Part shown: in pieces, positions 34,650-43,228 of the stretch
How positions within the stretch are numbered: position 1 is the first letter of the stretch
Layout of the letters: each line of letters begins with the position of its first letter
From: Candidatus Villigracilis propinquus
Lineage (GTDB): Bacteria > Chloroflexota > Anaerolineae > Anaerolineales > Villigracilaceae
Assembly: GCA_016714565.1 (NCBI GenBank)
Contig: JADKDM010000007.1
Location: 62,001 to 126,000, forward strand
Direction of reading: 5' to 3'
Length of the DNA stretch: 64,000 nucleotides
The notes under the pieces: generated by a model
Database searches by the model: none
Seen by the model: the letters and a program-made list of their open reading frames with translations, nothing else
Told to the model about the DNA's origin: nothing
Position numbers and translations under genes: made by a program

Positions 34650-35639
34650 ATGGAAGTTTCACGCATAGAAAATCTCCCGCCCCCGCCGGGCATCATCAAT
34701 TCGATCAAGGCAGGCTTTGACACGATCGCTTCGCACATCACGGCGATCCTCCTGCCGCTTTTGCTGAACCTGTTTATGTGGCTTGGCCCGCGCCTGCAAA
34801 TGACCACCCTGTTCGACTCGGTTAAAAATGAAGTGGTAGGCATCTGGCAAAGAGGCGGCGTTCCCGCTGCGGATATTCAACGGGTGCTGGATTTTTACGA
34901 GAGCACAATTCCCAACATCAACCTGTTCTGGATTTTACGCACGCTTCCGATCGGGATCTCGAGCCTGTTGCTGCCTCACAGTGCATCCGCCACGCCTTTG
35001 GGTGATCCTGCCATTATGCAGGTCAATGCGTTGAATTTCCCCGGCTGGTTATTCCTGCTGACTTTGGTCGGCTGGATCGGCGGCGGACTTTACTTCCGCA
35101 GTGTGGCTTGGGTCGCCGCACCCGCAGAAGAGCGCGCCGTCAATAGCCTTAACGCCGTTATGCAGACCATCCTTGTTTCCATATCCACCGGGATCATCCT
35201 GTTCGTTATTGCTATGCCGCTTTTGTTGCTCCTGTTCCTGGTTATTCAATTAAGCGCCGTTCTGGCGAATTTATTCGTGTTATTCGTCAGCCTGGGTTCC
35301 ATGTGGGTGATCGTGCCGATCTTTTTCTGGCCGCATGGGATCTTTATAAAGAAACAAAACTTCATCACTTCCATTTTAAGCAGCATCCAATTGACCCGCT
35401 TTACGCTGCCCACAAGCAGTCTGTTCGTGTTGACCGTGTTCCTGCTCTCCTTCGGCCTGAACTTTTTGTGGAATATTCCCCCTGAAAATTCATGGATGAC
35501 CCTGTTCGGGATATTTGGTCATTCGTTTGTGACCACCGGCCTTCTGGCAGGGAGTTTCATCTACTATCGTGATATGAGTATCTGGCTGCAAGCGGTCATC
35601 GAGAAATTGCGCCCGAATAGCATGATCAAACAGGCTTAA
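34650..35639 (+). CDS. Integral membrane protein (about 6 helices)
   Basis: 329 aa, family not recognised. About six membrane helices: HITAILLPLLLNLFMWLG near the N-terminus, then FPGWLFLLTLVGWIGGGLYF, ILVSISTGIILFVIAMPLLLLLFLV, and FVLTVFLLSFGLNFLWNI, with the soluble part between helices 1 and 2 (about 55-110) facing outside or inside. Charge is low. It lies upstream of gyrB with a ~100-base gap holding a palindromic element, so it is probably its own transcript. Confidence 0.72.
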   Translation: MEVSRIENLPPPPGIINSIKAGFDTIASHITAILLPLLLNLFMWLGPRLQMTTLFDSVKNEVVGIWQRGGVPAADIQRVLDFYESTIPNINLFWILRTLPIGISSLLLPHSASATPLGDPAIMQVNALNFPGWLFLLTLVGWIGGGLYFRSVAWVAAPAEERAVNSLNAVMQTILVSISTGIILFVIAMPLLLLLFLVIQLSAVLANLFVLFVSLGSMWVIVPIFFWPHGIFIKKQNFITSILSSIQLTRFTLPTSSLFVLTVFLLSFGLNFLWNIPPENSWMTLFGIFGHSFVTTGLLAGSFIYYRDMSIWLQAVIEKLRPNSMIKQA

Positions 35640-35715
35640 CGTGAAAATATAGTAACGACTACGTCCGCTGGGGAGTCGTTCATCTGAAATGCGACTTTAG
35701 TCGCAACTACAAAAA
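35640..35715. repeat. AGTAACGACTAC/TGCGACTTTAGTCGCA palindromic element, copy 2
   Basis: The perfect palindrome TGCGACTTTAGTCGCA-like core at about 35690-35706, plus AGTAACGACTAC and GAGTCGTTC words, lies between the membrane-protein stop and gyrB. The same words occur in inverted order at 19192-19246. Confidence 0.45.
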
Positions 35716-35743
35716 CGCTTGGATTCGATTGTTGGAGGTTGGT

Positions 35744-37672
35744 ATGGCTGAAAAAGAAAATAAGATCAATTACGATGTAAGTTCCATTCAGGCTCTTGAA
35801 GGGATCGAGCACGTCCGTAAACGCCCCGGTATGTACGTGGGCGGCACGGATATTAAAGCTTTGCATCACCTTGTATATGAAGTGGTCGATAATGCCATCG
35901 ATGAAGCGCTGGCTGGTTATTGCACCGCCATCAACATCACCATCCACGCGGATAGCAGCGTGAGCGTGGAGGATAATGGCCGCGGTATTCCAGTAGGCCC
36001 GCATCCTTCCAAAAAGGACGCGAACGGAAAGCCAATGGAAACCGTGGATGTGGTTATGACGGTCATCGGCGCAGGCGGTAAATTCGGCGGCGGCGGATAC
36101 AAAGTCTCCGGCGGTTTGCATGGCGTGGGCATCAGTGCTGTGAACGCTCTCTCCGAGTGGACAACGACTGAGATCAAGCGTGACGGCAAACATTGGCGTC
36201 AGGAATATAAACGCGGTGTGCCTCAAGGTCCGATTAAGATGATCGGCAAGGTGAAGGATGAAACCGGCACCACGCAGACCTTTAAGTTCGACAAGCAGAT
36301 CTTCACCGAAGATATTGATTTCCGTTTCGATACTCTCGTCCAGCGCTTCCGCGAAATGTCCTTTGTGACCCGTGGTGTGACCATCCGATTTGCGGATGAA
36401 CGCGCCGACCGCGAGATGACCTTCTACTTTGAAGGCGGTATTACTTCATTTGTCCGCTATTTGAACCGCAACCGCCAGAATTTACATCCGGTTGTGCATG
36501 TTGAAAAAGAGGTCGAAAATATTGGCATTGAAGCCGCCATCCAGTACACGGATGCGTACACCGAGTCGGTGTATTCGTTTGCGAATACCATCAATACCAT
36601 TGACGGTGGTACGCACCTCACTGGTTTGCGTTCTTCCTTAACTCGCGTCGTCAATGATTATGCCCGCAAGAACGGTCTGCTCAAGGATGCTGACCCGAAC
36701 TTCTCCGGCGATGATACCCGCGAAGGTCTCACGGCCATCGTTTCGGTCAAACATCCCGATCCTCAATTTGAATCGCAAACCAAAGTTAAGTTGATGAATC
36801 CCGAAGTGCAGACCTACGTCACACAGGTTGTGGCAGAAGCCTTTGGCACTTTTCTTGAGGAGAATCCGCAAGCAGCGAAGGCAATTATTTCTAAATGCCT
36901 CACCTCTGCTCGGGCGAGAGATGCGGCGCGTAAGGCGCGTGATCTTGTCATCCGCAAGTCTGCGCTTGAGTCGTTGACTCTGCCCGGCAAATTGGCAGAT
37001 TGCTCCGAGCGTGATTCAAACAAAACCGAACTCTACATCGTGGAAGGTGACTCGGCCGGTGGCTCTGCCAAGCAGGGACGTGACCGTCACTTCCAGGCCA
37101 TCCTTCCGTTGCGCGGTAAGATCCTCAATACCGAACGCGCCCGCCTCGATAAGATCCTGGGGAACAATGAAGTCAAGTCGCTCATCTCTGCGCTTGGCAC
37201 AGGTATCGGTGATAACTTTGATCTTGAAGGCCTGCGTTATGGACGCATCATCATCATGACCGATGCAGATGTGGACGGCAGTCATATCCGCACCTTGCTG
37301 CTGACCTTCTTCTTCCGTTATATGCCTTTGTTGGTGGAAGGCGGCCATCTCTATATTGCCCAGCCTCCTTTGTATCGTATTGCCTATAAGAATCAAGTCA
37401 GGTATGTGTATAGCGATAAGGAAAAAGATAAGGCCATCAAAGAGATCGGCGAGAAGGCTGGCTTGCAGCGTTATAAAGGTTTGGGTGAAATGAACCCCGA
37501 GCAGTTATGGGAGACGACCATGAACCCCACCAACCGCACCCTGCTTCAGGTCAATGTGGATGATGCTGCCGAAGCCGACCGCACTTTTGATATGCTGATG
37601 GGGGACGCCGTGGATCCGCGCAAGAAGTTCATCCAAACCCACGCCAAGAGCGTCCGGAATTTGGATATTTAG
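35744..37672 (+). CDS. gyrB: DNA gyrase subunit B
   Basis: 642 aa from the ATG at 35744, chosen because GGAGG lies 9 nt upstream. GHKL ATPase motifs are present: YEVVDNAIDEALAGYC, EDNGRGIPVG and GGLHGVGISAVNALSEW. The Toprim domain has YIVEGDSAGGSAKQGRD and the metal-binding Asp cluster IIIMTDADVDGSHI; the C-terminus has QRYKGLGEMNPEQLWETTMNP, and the region before the end is the standard GyrB length for Gram-positives and Chloroflexi. It supplies ATP-driven negative supercoiling with GyrA, which is not in the window. Not followed by gyrA or dnaN, so it is not at an origin. Confidence 0.97.
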   Translation: MAEKENKINYDVSSIQALEGIEHVRKRPGMYVGGTDIKALHHLVYEVVDNAIDEALAGYCTAINITIHADSSVSVEDNGRGIPVGPHPSKKDANGKPMETVDVVMTVIGAGGKFGGGGYKVSGGLHGVGISAVNALSEWTTTEIKRDGKHWRQEYKRGVPQGPIKMIGKVKDETGTTQTFKFDKQIFTEDIDFRFDTLVQRFREMSFVTRGVTIRFADERADREMTFYFEGGITSFVRYLNRNRQNLHPVVHVEKEVENIGIEAAIQYTDAYTESVYSFANTINTIDGGTHLTGLRSSLTRVVNDYARKNGLLKDADPNFSGDDTREGLTAIVSVKHPDPQFESQTKVKLMNPEVQTYVTQVVAEAFGTFLEENPQAAKAIISKCLTSARARDAARKARDLVIRKSALESLTLPGKLADCSERDSNKTELYIVEGDSAGGSAKQGRDRHFQAILPLRGKILNTERARLDKILGNNEVKSLISALGTGIGDNFDLEGLRYGRIIIMTDADVDGSHIRTLLLTFFFRYMPLLVEGGHLYIAQPPLYRIAYKNQVRYVYSDKEKDKAIKEIGEKAGLQRYKGLGEMNPEQLWETTMNPTNRTLLQVNVDDAAEADRTFDMLMGDAVDPRKKFIQTHAKSVRNLDI

Positions 37673-37689
37673 AAAAGTAGGATAGCAAG

Positions 37690-37712
37690 AGAGGCCGCGA
37701 TAAGCGGCCTCT
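37690..37712 (+). terminator. Hairpin after gyrB
   Basis: AGAGGCCGC pairs with GCGGCCTCT around GATAA, 18 nt after the gyrB stop. A near-copy of the right half (GCGATAAGCAGCCTCTT) follows, then a run of 13 G. No T-run is present, so termination is only probable. Confidence 0.55.
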
Positions 37713-37729
37713 GCGATAAGCAGCCTCTT

Positions 37730-37742
37730 GGGGGGGGGGGGG
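37730..37742. repeat. Homopolymer of 13 G
   Basis: An unbroken G13 tract in the 150-nt gap between gyrB and the large histidine kinase gene, ~70 nt before its -10-like box. It may vary in length by slippage or be an assembly artefact. Confidence 0.7.
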
Positions 37743-37812
37743 AGCGTAAGGTGAGTTACTACCTTGCTTCTTTGTCATGAAAGTACCATACACTGATGAT
37801 GGGGTTGTAGTG

Positions 37813-37818
37813 TAAAAT
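37813..37818 (+). promoter_or_regulatory. -10 box for a probable leaderless histidine kinase mRNA
   Basis: TAAAAT ends 6 nt before the ATG at 37825. No Shine-Dalgarno sequence is present. Confidence 0.5.
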
Positions 37819-37824
37819 CTTGTC

Positions 37825-40800
37825 ATGGTAGCACAAAGCACGCAACGAAATGAGCCGCTCGGTTTTCAGCGCTATGGCGTTTTGATAAACCAGATTTTGC
37901 TGTGGGCCGTTTTTGTATATCAAGCCGCAGCCGTTGTCATTTTTTTGATCGGATTATTTCTGGCAAACCGCTGGTTCCAACAGCCTTTCCTTGGTGCGTT
38001 TTACGAACATACGCTTGTTTTTAATGGCACTGGCTCTGATTCTTCCGACCCCGCCTGGGTGTTGTACGGGAACGTTGAAGTGGGCGACCAGTTGCTTTCC
38101 ATCAACGGGACTCCCGTCCGCAGTGCATCAGAGATCAGTGATATTTTGGGCAGGCGCGTCCCCGGCGAGAATGTTACAGCCACTGTCCTAAAAACGGACG
38201 GAAATGAACTTGCCTTCGACATCACTTTATATTCCTTCCCTGAAGCCAGCCGTACGGTTTATTTTATTGTTCCATCGATCTTGAGCGCAGTTTTTCTGGC
38301 GGTCAGTTTGTGGATCTTTGGCTTTCGCCGCAATGAAGCGGCCGGGCGCGCTTTTTCCCTTTTCACATCCTCCCTTGCCATCGTCACTGGCGCTTACTTT
38401 AATCTAATCACCACCCATGAGTTCACCATTGCGTGGACATTCGCTGTTGCTGTTGCAGGCGGCGCCCTGATCAACCTTGCCCTTGTGTTTCCGGTTGAGC
38501 CGCGCCCAGTCATCAATCGCCCATACCTGCGCTGGCTCGGAGTGGCGTTGGGGTTGATCCTTGCGGTCAACGCCCTGCCGAACCTGTTCAATTTTGAACA
38601 GCCCACAACCTATATCCGCAGCTGGCAGTATCTGTATGGGTTTATTGCGTTAAGCGTGATCCTGTATCTTTTCATGAATCTGTATCATGCATTTTATGCT
38701 CAATCGCCGGTGGTGAAGACCCAGTCCCGGACCATTTTGATCGGCACGCTGTTCGCTTTTGTTCCATTAAGCATCTGGCTGGGAATCGGTTTCATCCGTC
38801 CGACCAATTTTTCACCGTATCTTTTCCTGCCACTGGCCTTGTTCCCGCTGGTCATTGGCTACACCATTTTGCGTTTCCGTTTTCTGCGCACTGATGACAT
38901 TGTCCGCCGTGGTTTCATGTACGCTTTGCTGACCGTGATGGTGGTGCTCGGATATGCCTTGATCGTTACATCTGCCGGGTTGATCTTCAACACATCCCTG
39001 CCTGCCAATAACGCCTATCTGGTGGGTGGCTATATGTTCCTGATCGCCATTATTCTGGAGCCTCTTCGCTCCCGATTGCAAACCGCAGTGGACACTCTTT
39101 TCTTCCGCGGGGAACGTGCCTTTGTAGAGCAATTGGAGGATTTTTCGCACACGCTCACTACAGCATTGGATCTCAACATGATCGGCCAGATCCTAAGCGA
39201 ACAGATCGCCTCCACCTTAAACTCGAGCAGGGTCCACGTCTATACATATGATTCTCTCAATGACTTTTTCTTCGCCCTGCCCGGCGCGGACAAACGGCCC
39301 ACGAGCGACATCCGTTTTACCTCCGCAAGCCCGTTGGCGCGCTACTTTGAAAAAGAACACCTGCCCCTGTATCTGGATAATGCCTCGTCTTTGCCCCCAT
39401 CCCTGCAATCGGAACAATCCCGTTTGGCACTGCTTGGGGTGCGTCTCTTCATCGTATTGCCCGGCAAGGAAAGATCGAACGGCTGGCTTGCGTTGGGCGC
39501 TCGCCTAAATGGACAACCATACACGCCGCGAGATTTGCGATTCCTTGAAAGTATCTGTGATCAGGCATCCATTGCCATTGAACGTGTGCAAACCGTTGCT
39601 CATCTTGAGCGCCGGATTTTGGAAATGAACGCACTGACCCGCGTTTCGCAAGGTGTAAACGTCACTTTGACTTTTGACGACGTGCTCGAATTGATCTATG
39701 CCCAAACTGCGCAGATCATCCCTACTTCACATTTTCATATCACCTTGTACAACAAGGACAGCGATTACTTTTATTACGGCTTTTGTTTGGAAAATAACGA
39801 GAGAATTCAAGAGCGTGAGAATCTTCCATTTTCGAAGAGCTCAGGTCTGGGCCCGGAAGTGATCCGCAAGAGTCGCCCCGTCATCACGCAGGATTATCTT
39901 CGTGAGTGTCAGGCACGCGGCCATACTCCCATCCTCGAAAATGTCTTTGCCTGGATGGGCGTGCCGTTGAACGCAGGAGCCGTATCTATTGGCGCATTGA
40001 GCGTGGCAAGCCGTGATGGCGCCATCGTGTATACACGCGGACAGCTTGAACTTTTACAGGCTATTGCAGACCAAACCGCAGGCGCCATTGTCAAGGCGCG
40101 CCTGCTCGAAGAAACCCAACAGCGCGCGCATCAACTTTCCACACTGAATGAGATCACACGCCAGCTAACCTCGACGCTTGACCTTGACCTGCTGCTGCAA
40201 AATATTCTTGAGAATGCGGTCGGCATTTTGAACTGCGAAGCGGGCAGCCTGTTTTTGGTGGATGAACAAACCGGCGAACTGGTTTTTCGTGTGACAGTTG
40301 GCCCCGTGGCCACGAATCTGGTAGGGAAGCGTTTGCCCCCAGGGACCGGAATCGTTGGACGCGCTGTGCAAACCCGCGGCCCTATCATCGAAAATGAAGA
40401 CCAGCTTTCAAATTCCCGCTTCAAAGGCGTGGATCAGCAGACCGGCTTCGTAAGCCGATCACTGATGGCTGTACCGTTGCAGGTGAAAGACCGCGTCACC
40501 GGCGTGGTGGAAGTCATCAACCGACGCGATGGTTTACCCTTTGTGCAGGATGACCAAACCCTGCTCACTGCTTTTGCCGGACAGGCTGCGGTAGGCATCG
40601 AAAATGCACGCCTCTTTACTTTGACAGATCAGGAACTCGCCGCTCGCGTGGAAGAACTCTCCGTCATGCAGAGGATCGACCGTGAGTTGAACGCCAGCCT
40701 TGAAATGGACCGCGCCATGCGCATCACATTGGATTGGGCGTTAAGGCAATCCGGCGCGGAGGCGGGGTTGATCGGCATGGTGGAGGGAGAGAGTCTGCGC

Positions 40801-41841
40801 GTTATGTCTGATGTGGGCTTCGATGAGTTCATTGCTGGTCTGACGGACCGTTCGATGAGAGCCGAATTACCTGCCATGGCCCGGGCATTGGAAACAGGGT
40901 TGCCGCAACAATCTTCAGTAGCCGCTTCAAAAGATAAGTTACTCGCTGCTTCTCACACCCAAATGGTTATCCCCATTCGACGTGAAACAGCGGTCATCGG
41001 TTTGTTGTTTTTGGAAAGTACGAATGATTCGCAAGTGGATATCGACTTCCTTACCCGCTTGACCGACCATGCCGCCATCGCCATTTCCAATGCGCAGTTG
41101 TATGGCGAAGTGCAGCGTGCCAACCTTGCAAAAAGTGACTTTGTTTCCTTTGTGGCGCACGAACTAAAGAACCCGATGACCTCCATCAAAGGGTATACCG
41201 AATTGCTGGCTGGCGGGGCGGTGGGGCAGATCAATGAAATGCAGACGAACTTCCTGCATACCATCAAGTCGAATGTGGAGCGCATGTCTACGCTGGTTTC
41301 GGACTTGAACGATAATGCCAAGATCGAGGCGGGCCGCTTGCGTTTTGAATATAAAGCCACGAGCGCTGCCGACCTTGTGGACGAAGTCGTCCGCACCATG
41401 AGGCGCCAGATCGACGAGAAAAAACAAACGCTGGATATTGTCATTCCTGCGAACCTGCCGCCCATGTGGTCGGACCGCATTCGTGTGGGGCAGGTGCTTA
41501 CCAATTTGCTCAGCAATGCCTATAAATACACACCCGAAAGTGGAGTGCTCCAGGTTGGCGTGGAGGAATCTGAAAACCATTGGGACGCCGACGGCGCGCC
41601 GCGCGTGATCCACTTGTGGGTGAAGGATGACGGTATCGGTATGACGGTGGAAGACCAGCAAAAGATGTTCCAGAAGTTCTTCCGCTCGGATGACCCGAAA
41701 GCTCGTGAAGCGCCCGGGACGGGTCTTGGCTTGAATATCACAAAGAGTCTAGTGGAGATGCAGGGCGGACGCATCTGGTTTGAAAGCGAATATCGAAAAG
41801 GCACAACATTCCATTTTACGGTTCCAGTTGCCGAAGGGTAA
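37825..41841 (+). CDS. PDZ/7TM-type multi-GAF sensor histidine kinase (1338 aa)
   Basis: Very large hybrid sensor. A first membrane helix (about 28-50) is followed by an external PDZ-like module (about 78-125: VEVGDQLLSINGTPVRSASEISDIL), then about eight further membrane helices up to residue ~420. Three or four GAF domains follow (about 435-590, 605-765, 780-940, 955-1090), each with typical blocks such as GTGIVGRAVQTRGPI and VMAVPLQVKDRVTGVV-type segments. The kinase end has HisKA with His1112 in FVSFVAHELKNPMTSIKGY and a HATPase domain with N-box VLTNLLSNAYKY and G2 box GTGLGLNI. No receiver. The FIST sensor gene begins 9 nt after the stop. The PDZ-GAF mix is unusual. Confidence 0.85.
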   Translation: MVAQSTQRNEPLGFQRYGVLINQILLWAVFVYQAAAVVIFLIGLFLANRWFQQPFLGAFYEHTLVFNGTGSDSSDPAWVLYGNVEVGDQLLSINGTPVRSASEISDILGRRVPGENVTATVLKTDGNELAFDITLYSFPEASRTVYFIVPSILSAVFLAVSLWIFGFRRNEAAGRAFSLFTSSLAIVTGAYFNLITTHEFTIAWTFAVAVAGGALINLALVFPVEPRPVINRPYLRWLGVALGLILAVNALPNLFNFEQPTTYIRSWQYLYGFIALSVILYLFMNLYHAFYAQSPVVKTQSRTILIGTLFAFVPLSIWLGIGFIRPTNFSPYLFLPLALFPLVIGYTILRFRFLRTDDIVRRGFMYALLTVMVVLGYALIVTSAGLIFNTSLPANNAYLVGGYMFLIAIILEPLRSRLQTAVDTLFFRGERAFVEQLEDFSHTLTTALDLNMIGQILSEQIASTLNSSRVHVYTYDSLNDFFFALPGADKRPTSDIRFTSASPLARYFEKEHLPLYLDNASSLPPSLQSEQSRLALLGVRLFIVLPGKERSNGWLALGARLNGQPYTPRDLRFLESICDQASIAIERVQTVAHLERRILEMNALTRVSQGVNVTLTFDDVLELIYAQTAQIIPTSHFHITLYNKDSDYFYYGFCLENNERIQERENLPFSKSSGLGPEVIRKSRPVITQDYLRECQARGHTPILENVFAWMGVPLNAGAVSIGALSVASRDGAIVYTRGQLELLQAIADQTAGAIVKARLLEETQQRAHQLSTLNEITRQLTSTLDLDLLLQNILENAVGILNCEAGSLFLVDEQTGELVFRVTVGPVATNLVGKRLPPGTGIVGRAVQTRGPIIENEDQLSNSRFKGVDQQTGFVSRSLMAVPLQVKDRVTGVVEVINRRDGLPFVQDDQTLLTAFAGQAAVGIENARLFTLTDQELAARVEELSVMQRIDRELNASLEMDRAMRITLDWALRQSGAEAGLIGMVEGESLRVMSDVGFDEFIAGLTDRSMRAELPAMARALETGLPQQSSVAASKDKLLAASHTQMVIPIRRETAVIGLLFLESTNDSQVDIDFLTRLTDHAAIAISNAQLYGEVQRANLAKSDFVSFVAHELKNPMTSIKGYTELLAGGAVGQINEMQTNFLHTIKSNVERMSTLVSDLNDNAKIEAGRLRFEYKATSAADLVDEVVRTMRRQIDEKKQTLDIVIPANLPPMWSDRIRVGQVLTNLLSNAYKYTPESGVLQVGVEESENHWDADGAPRVIHLWVKDDGIGMTVEDQQKMFQKFFRSDDPKAREAPGTGLGLNITKSLVEMQGGRIWFESEYRKGTTFHFTVPVAEG

Positions 41842-41850
41842 TGAGATAAG

Positions 41851-43008
41851 ATGACAATGAATGCATCCGTGGGAACTGCACAGGCGCTTGACGGCCGTGA
41901 GGCTGGGTTGAAAGCAGCTCATAAGGCATTGAACCGTTTGGGCGCTAACACGCCGGGGCTTGCCCTGGTGATCGCATCGCATCAATATCAGCCGCGTGAA
42001 GTGTTGAATGGAGTCACCAGTTTGTTGGGGGATACACCGATGATCGGTTTCAGTTCGCCCGCCGGTCTTACAGGTGAGGGATACCATCCGCATGCGGTGA
42101 CTGTGGCCTTGTTGAGTGGTGACTTTGAAGCGGATACGCTCTGGCTTCCGGGCTATGCCCAGTCTGGGCGTGAGACAGCCTCAAAGATCGAGCAGCATGT
42201 ATCGGCGCGGGTTGAGCGTCAGTCCCTGTTATTTTTTGCAGATGGTTTCAATGGAGATGCCGAGCAGTTTTGTGCCGGTATCACATCCGAATTAAATGTC
42301 ACAGGTGCGCTCTCCAGCGGAGATCTGCATACCGGCAATACCTATCAAATGACGGGTAGCCAATCCGGCATTGGCGGGCTTGTGGCCGCTTTGATGCGCG
42401 GCAATTTGAAAATGGGCGTGGGCTTCGACCACGGCTGGGACCCGGTGGGCAGCCAGTTTCGAGTGACTCGTTCCCGCGGTTTCTGGCTGCGGACATTGGA
42501 CGGACGCCCCGCTTCTGAAACATACTCCAGCCTGTTCGGTTATCCCGCACGTGACTGGGCCTTCCCTCCTTTAAGTCATCTTGCGCGTTTGTACCCGCTT
42601 GGTGTGGAGCAGGGCGATAGCTTGGTGGTACGCGCGCCGATCCGTGTGGAAGCGGATGGCAGTTTTCGTATGAATGCGACCATCCGTGATGGGATCGATG
42701 CCTTTTTGTTGGTGGGCAGCCGTGCAGCTTGTGAGCGTGCTGCCAGAGATGCGACCCAGCAAGCTTTGTTGCAGCTTGGAACCGCCAAACCCGCACTGGC
42801 TCTCGTGCTTGTGGATGTGGCTTGGCAGATGCTGCTCAAAGCCCAACCCGGCGCGGAGATTACCGCGGTACAGGAGATATTGGGGACGAACGTCCCCATT
42901 GCTGGCGGATATACGCTGGGGCAAGTCACTTCGCCGGATGGCGTACTACCCAAATTTCTGAACCAGCACATTGTAGTGATCGTCTTCGGCGAAAACGAGC
43001 AGAGTTAG
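41851..43008 (+). CDS. FIST N/C domain sensor protein
   Basis: 385 aa. FIST_N layout at about 10-190 (TPGLALVIASHQYQ, MIGFSSPAGLTGEGYHPHAVTVALLSGDF, LLFFADGFNGDAEQFCAGI) and FIST_C at about 220-370 (YPLGVEQGDSLVVRAPIRVEADGSF). FIST proteins occur next to sensor kinases, cyclic-nucleotide systems or chemoreceptors, and are thought to bind small ligands. Here it follows the multi-GAF kinase by 9 nt, so it is likely a partner or accessory sensor of that kinase. It has no membrane helix. A terminator at 43029-43063 ends the pair. Confidence 0.87.
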   Translation: MTMNASVGTAQALDGREAGLKAAHKALNRLGANTPGLALVIASHQYQPREVLNGVTSLLGDTPMIGFSSPAGLTGEGYHPHAVTVALLSGDFEADTLWLPGYAQSGRETASKIEQHVSARVERQSLLFFADGFNGDAEQFCAGITSELNVTGALSSGDLHTGNTYQMTGSQSGIGGLVAALMRGNLKMGVGFDHGWDPVGSQFRVTRSRGFWLRTLDGRPASETYSSLFGYPARDWAFPPLSHLARLYPLGVEQGDSLVVRAPIRVEADGSFRMNATIRDGIDAFLLVGSRAACERAARDATQQALLQLGTAKPALALVLVDVAWQMLLKAQPGAEITAVQEILGTNVPIAGGYTLGQVTSPDGVLPKFLNQHIVVIVFGENEQS

Positions 43009-43028
43009 AAAAACTGAGAAAACCGGCA

Positions 43029-43063
43029 AGAGACTCAGCCTGAAAGGATGGGTCTCTTTTTTT
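43029..43063 (+). terminator. Terminator after the kinase/FIST operon
   Basis: AGAGACTC pairs with GGGTCTCT (one mismatch) around a ~14-nt loop, followed by seven T. It closes the kinase-FIST operon before the NACHT gene. Confidence 0.8.
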
Positions 43064-43180
43064 GTGCAGGGATTTTCTGGAAAAGGACGGATTTTTCTGC
43101 TTTTTCCCATAAAACCCATGGTTTCCGGGTACGAACGAAATTCACCTTTCAATTCGGTAAATACCGACAGACTCGAATTA

Positions 43181-43217
43181 TTGTATACTGCCTTTATGTA
43201 ACGTGAAGGGTATACAA
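43181..43217 (+). promoter_or_regulatory. Inverted repeat overlapping a -10 box upstream of the NACHT gene
   Basis: TTGTATAC (43181-43188) and GTATACAA (43210-43217) are exact complements 21 nt apart, 12 nt before the ATG at 43229. The first half overlaps a possible -10 box TATACT (43184-43189). The arrangement resembles an operator that a dimeric repressor could use, but no regulator is known. Confidence 0.4.
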
Positions 43218-43228
43218 CGAGGCTGGAC

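Noticed and set aside
35744..37672. Chromosomal origin around gyrB
   Set aside because: No dnaA, dnaN or recF gene is adjacent and no cluster of DnaA-box-like sequences was noticed in the flanking gaps.
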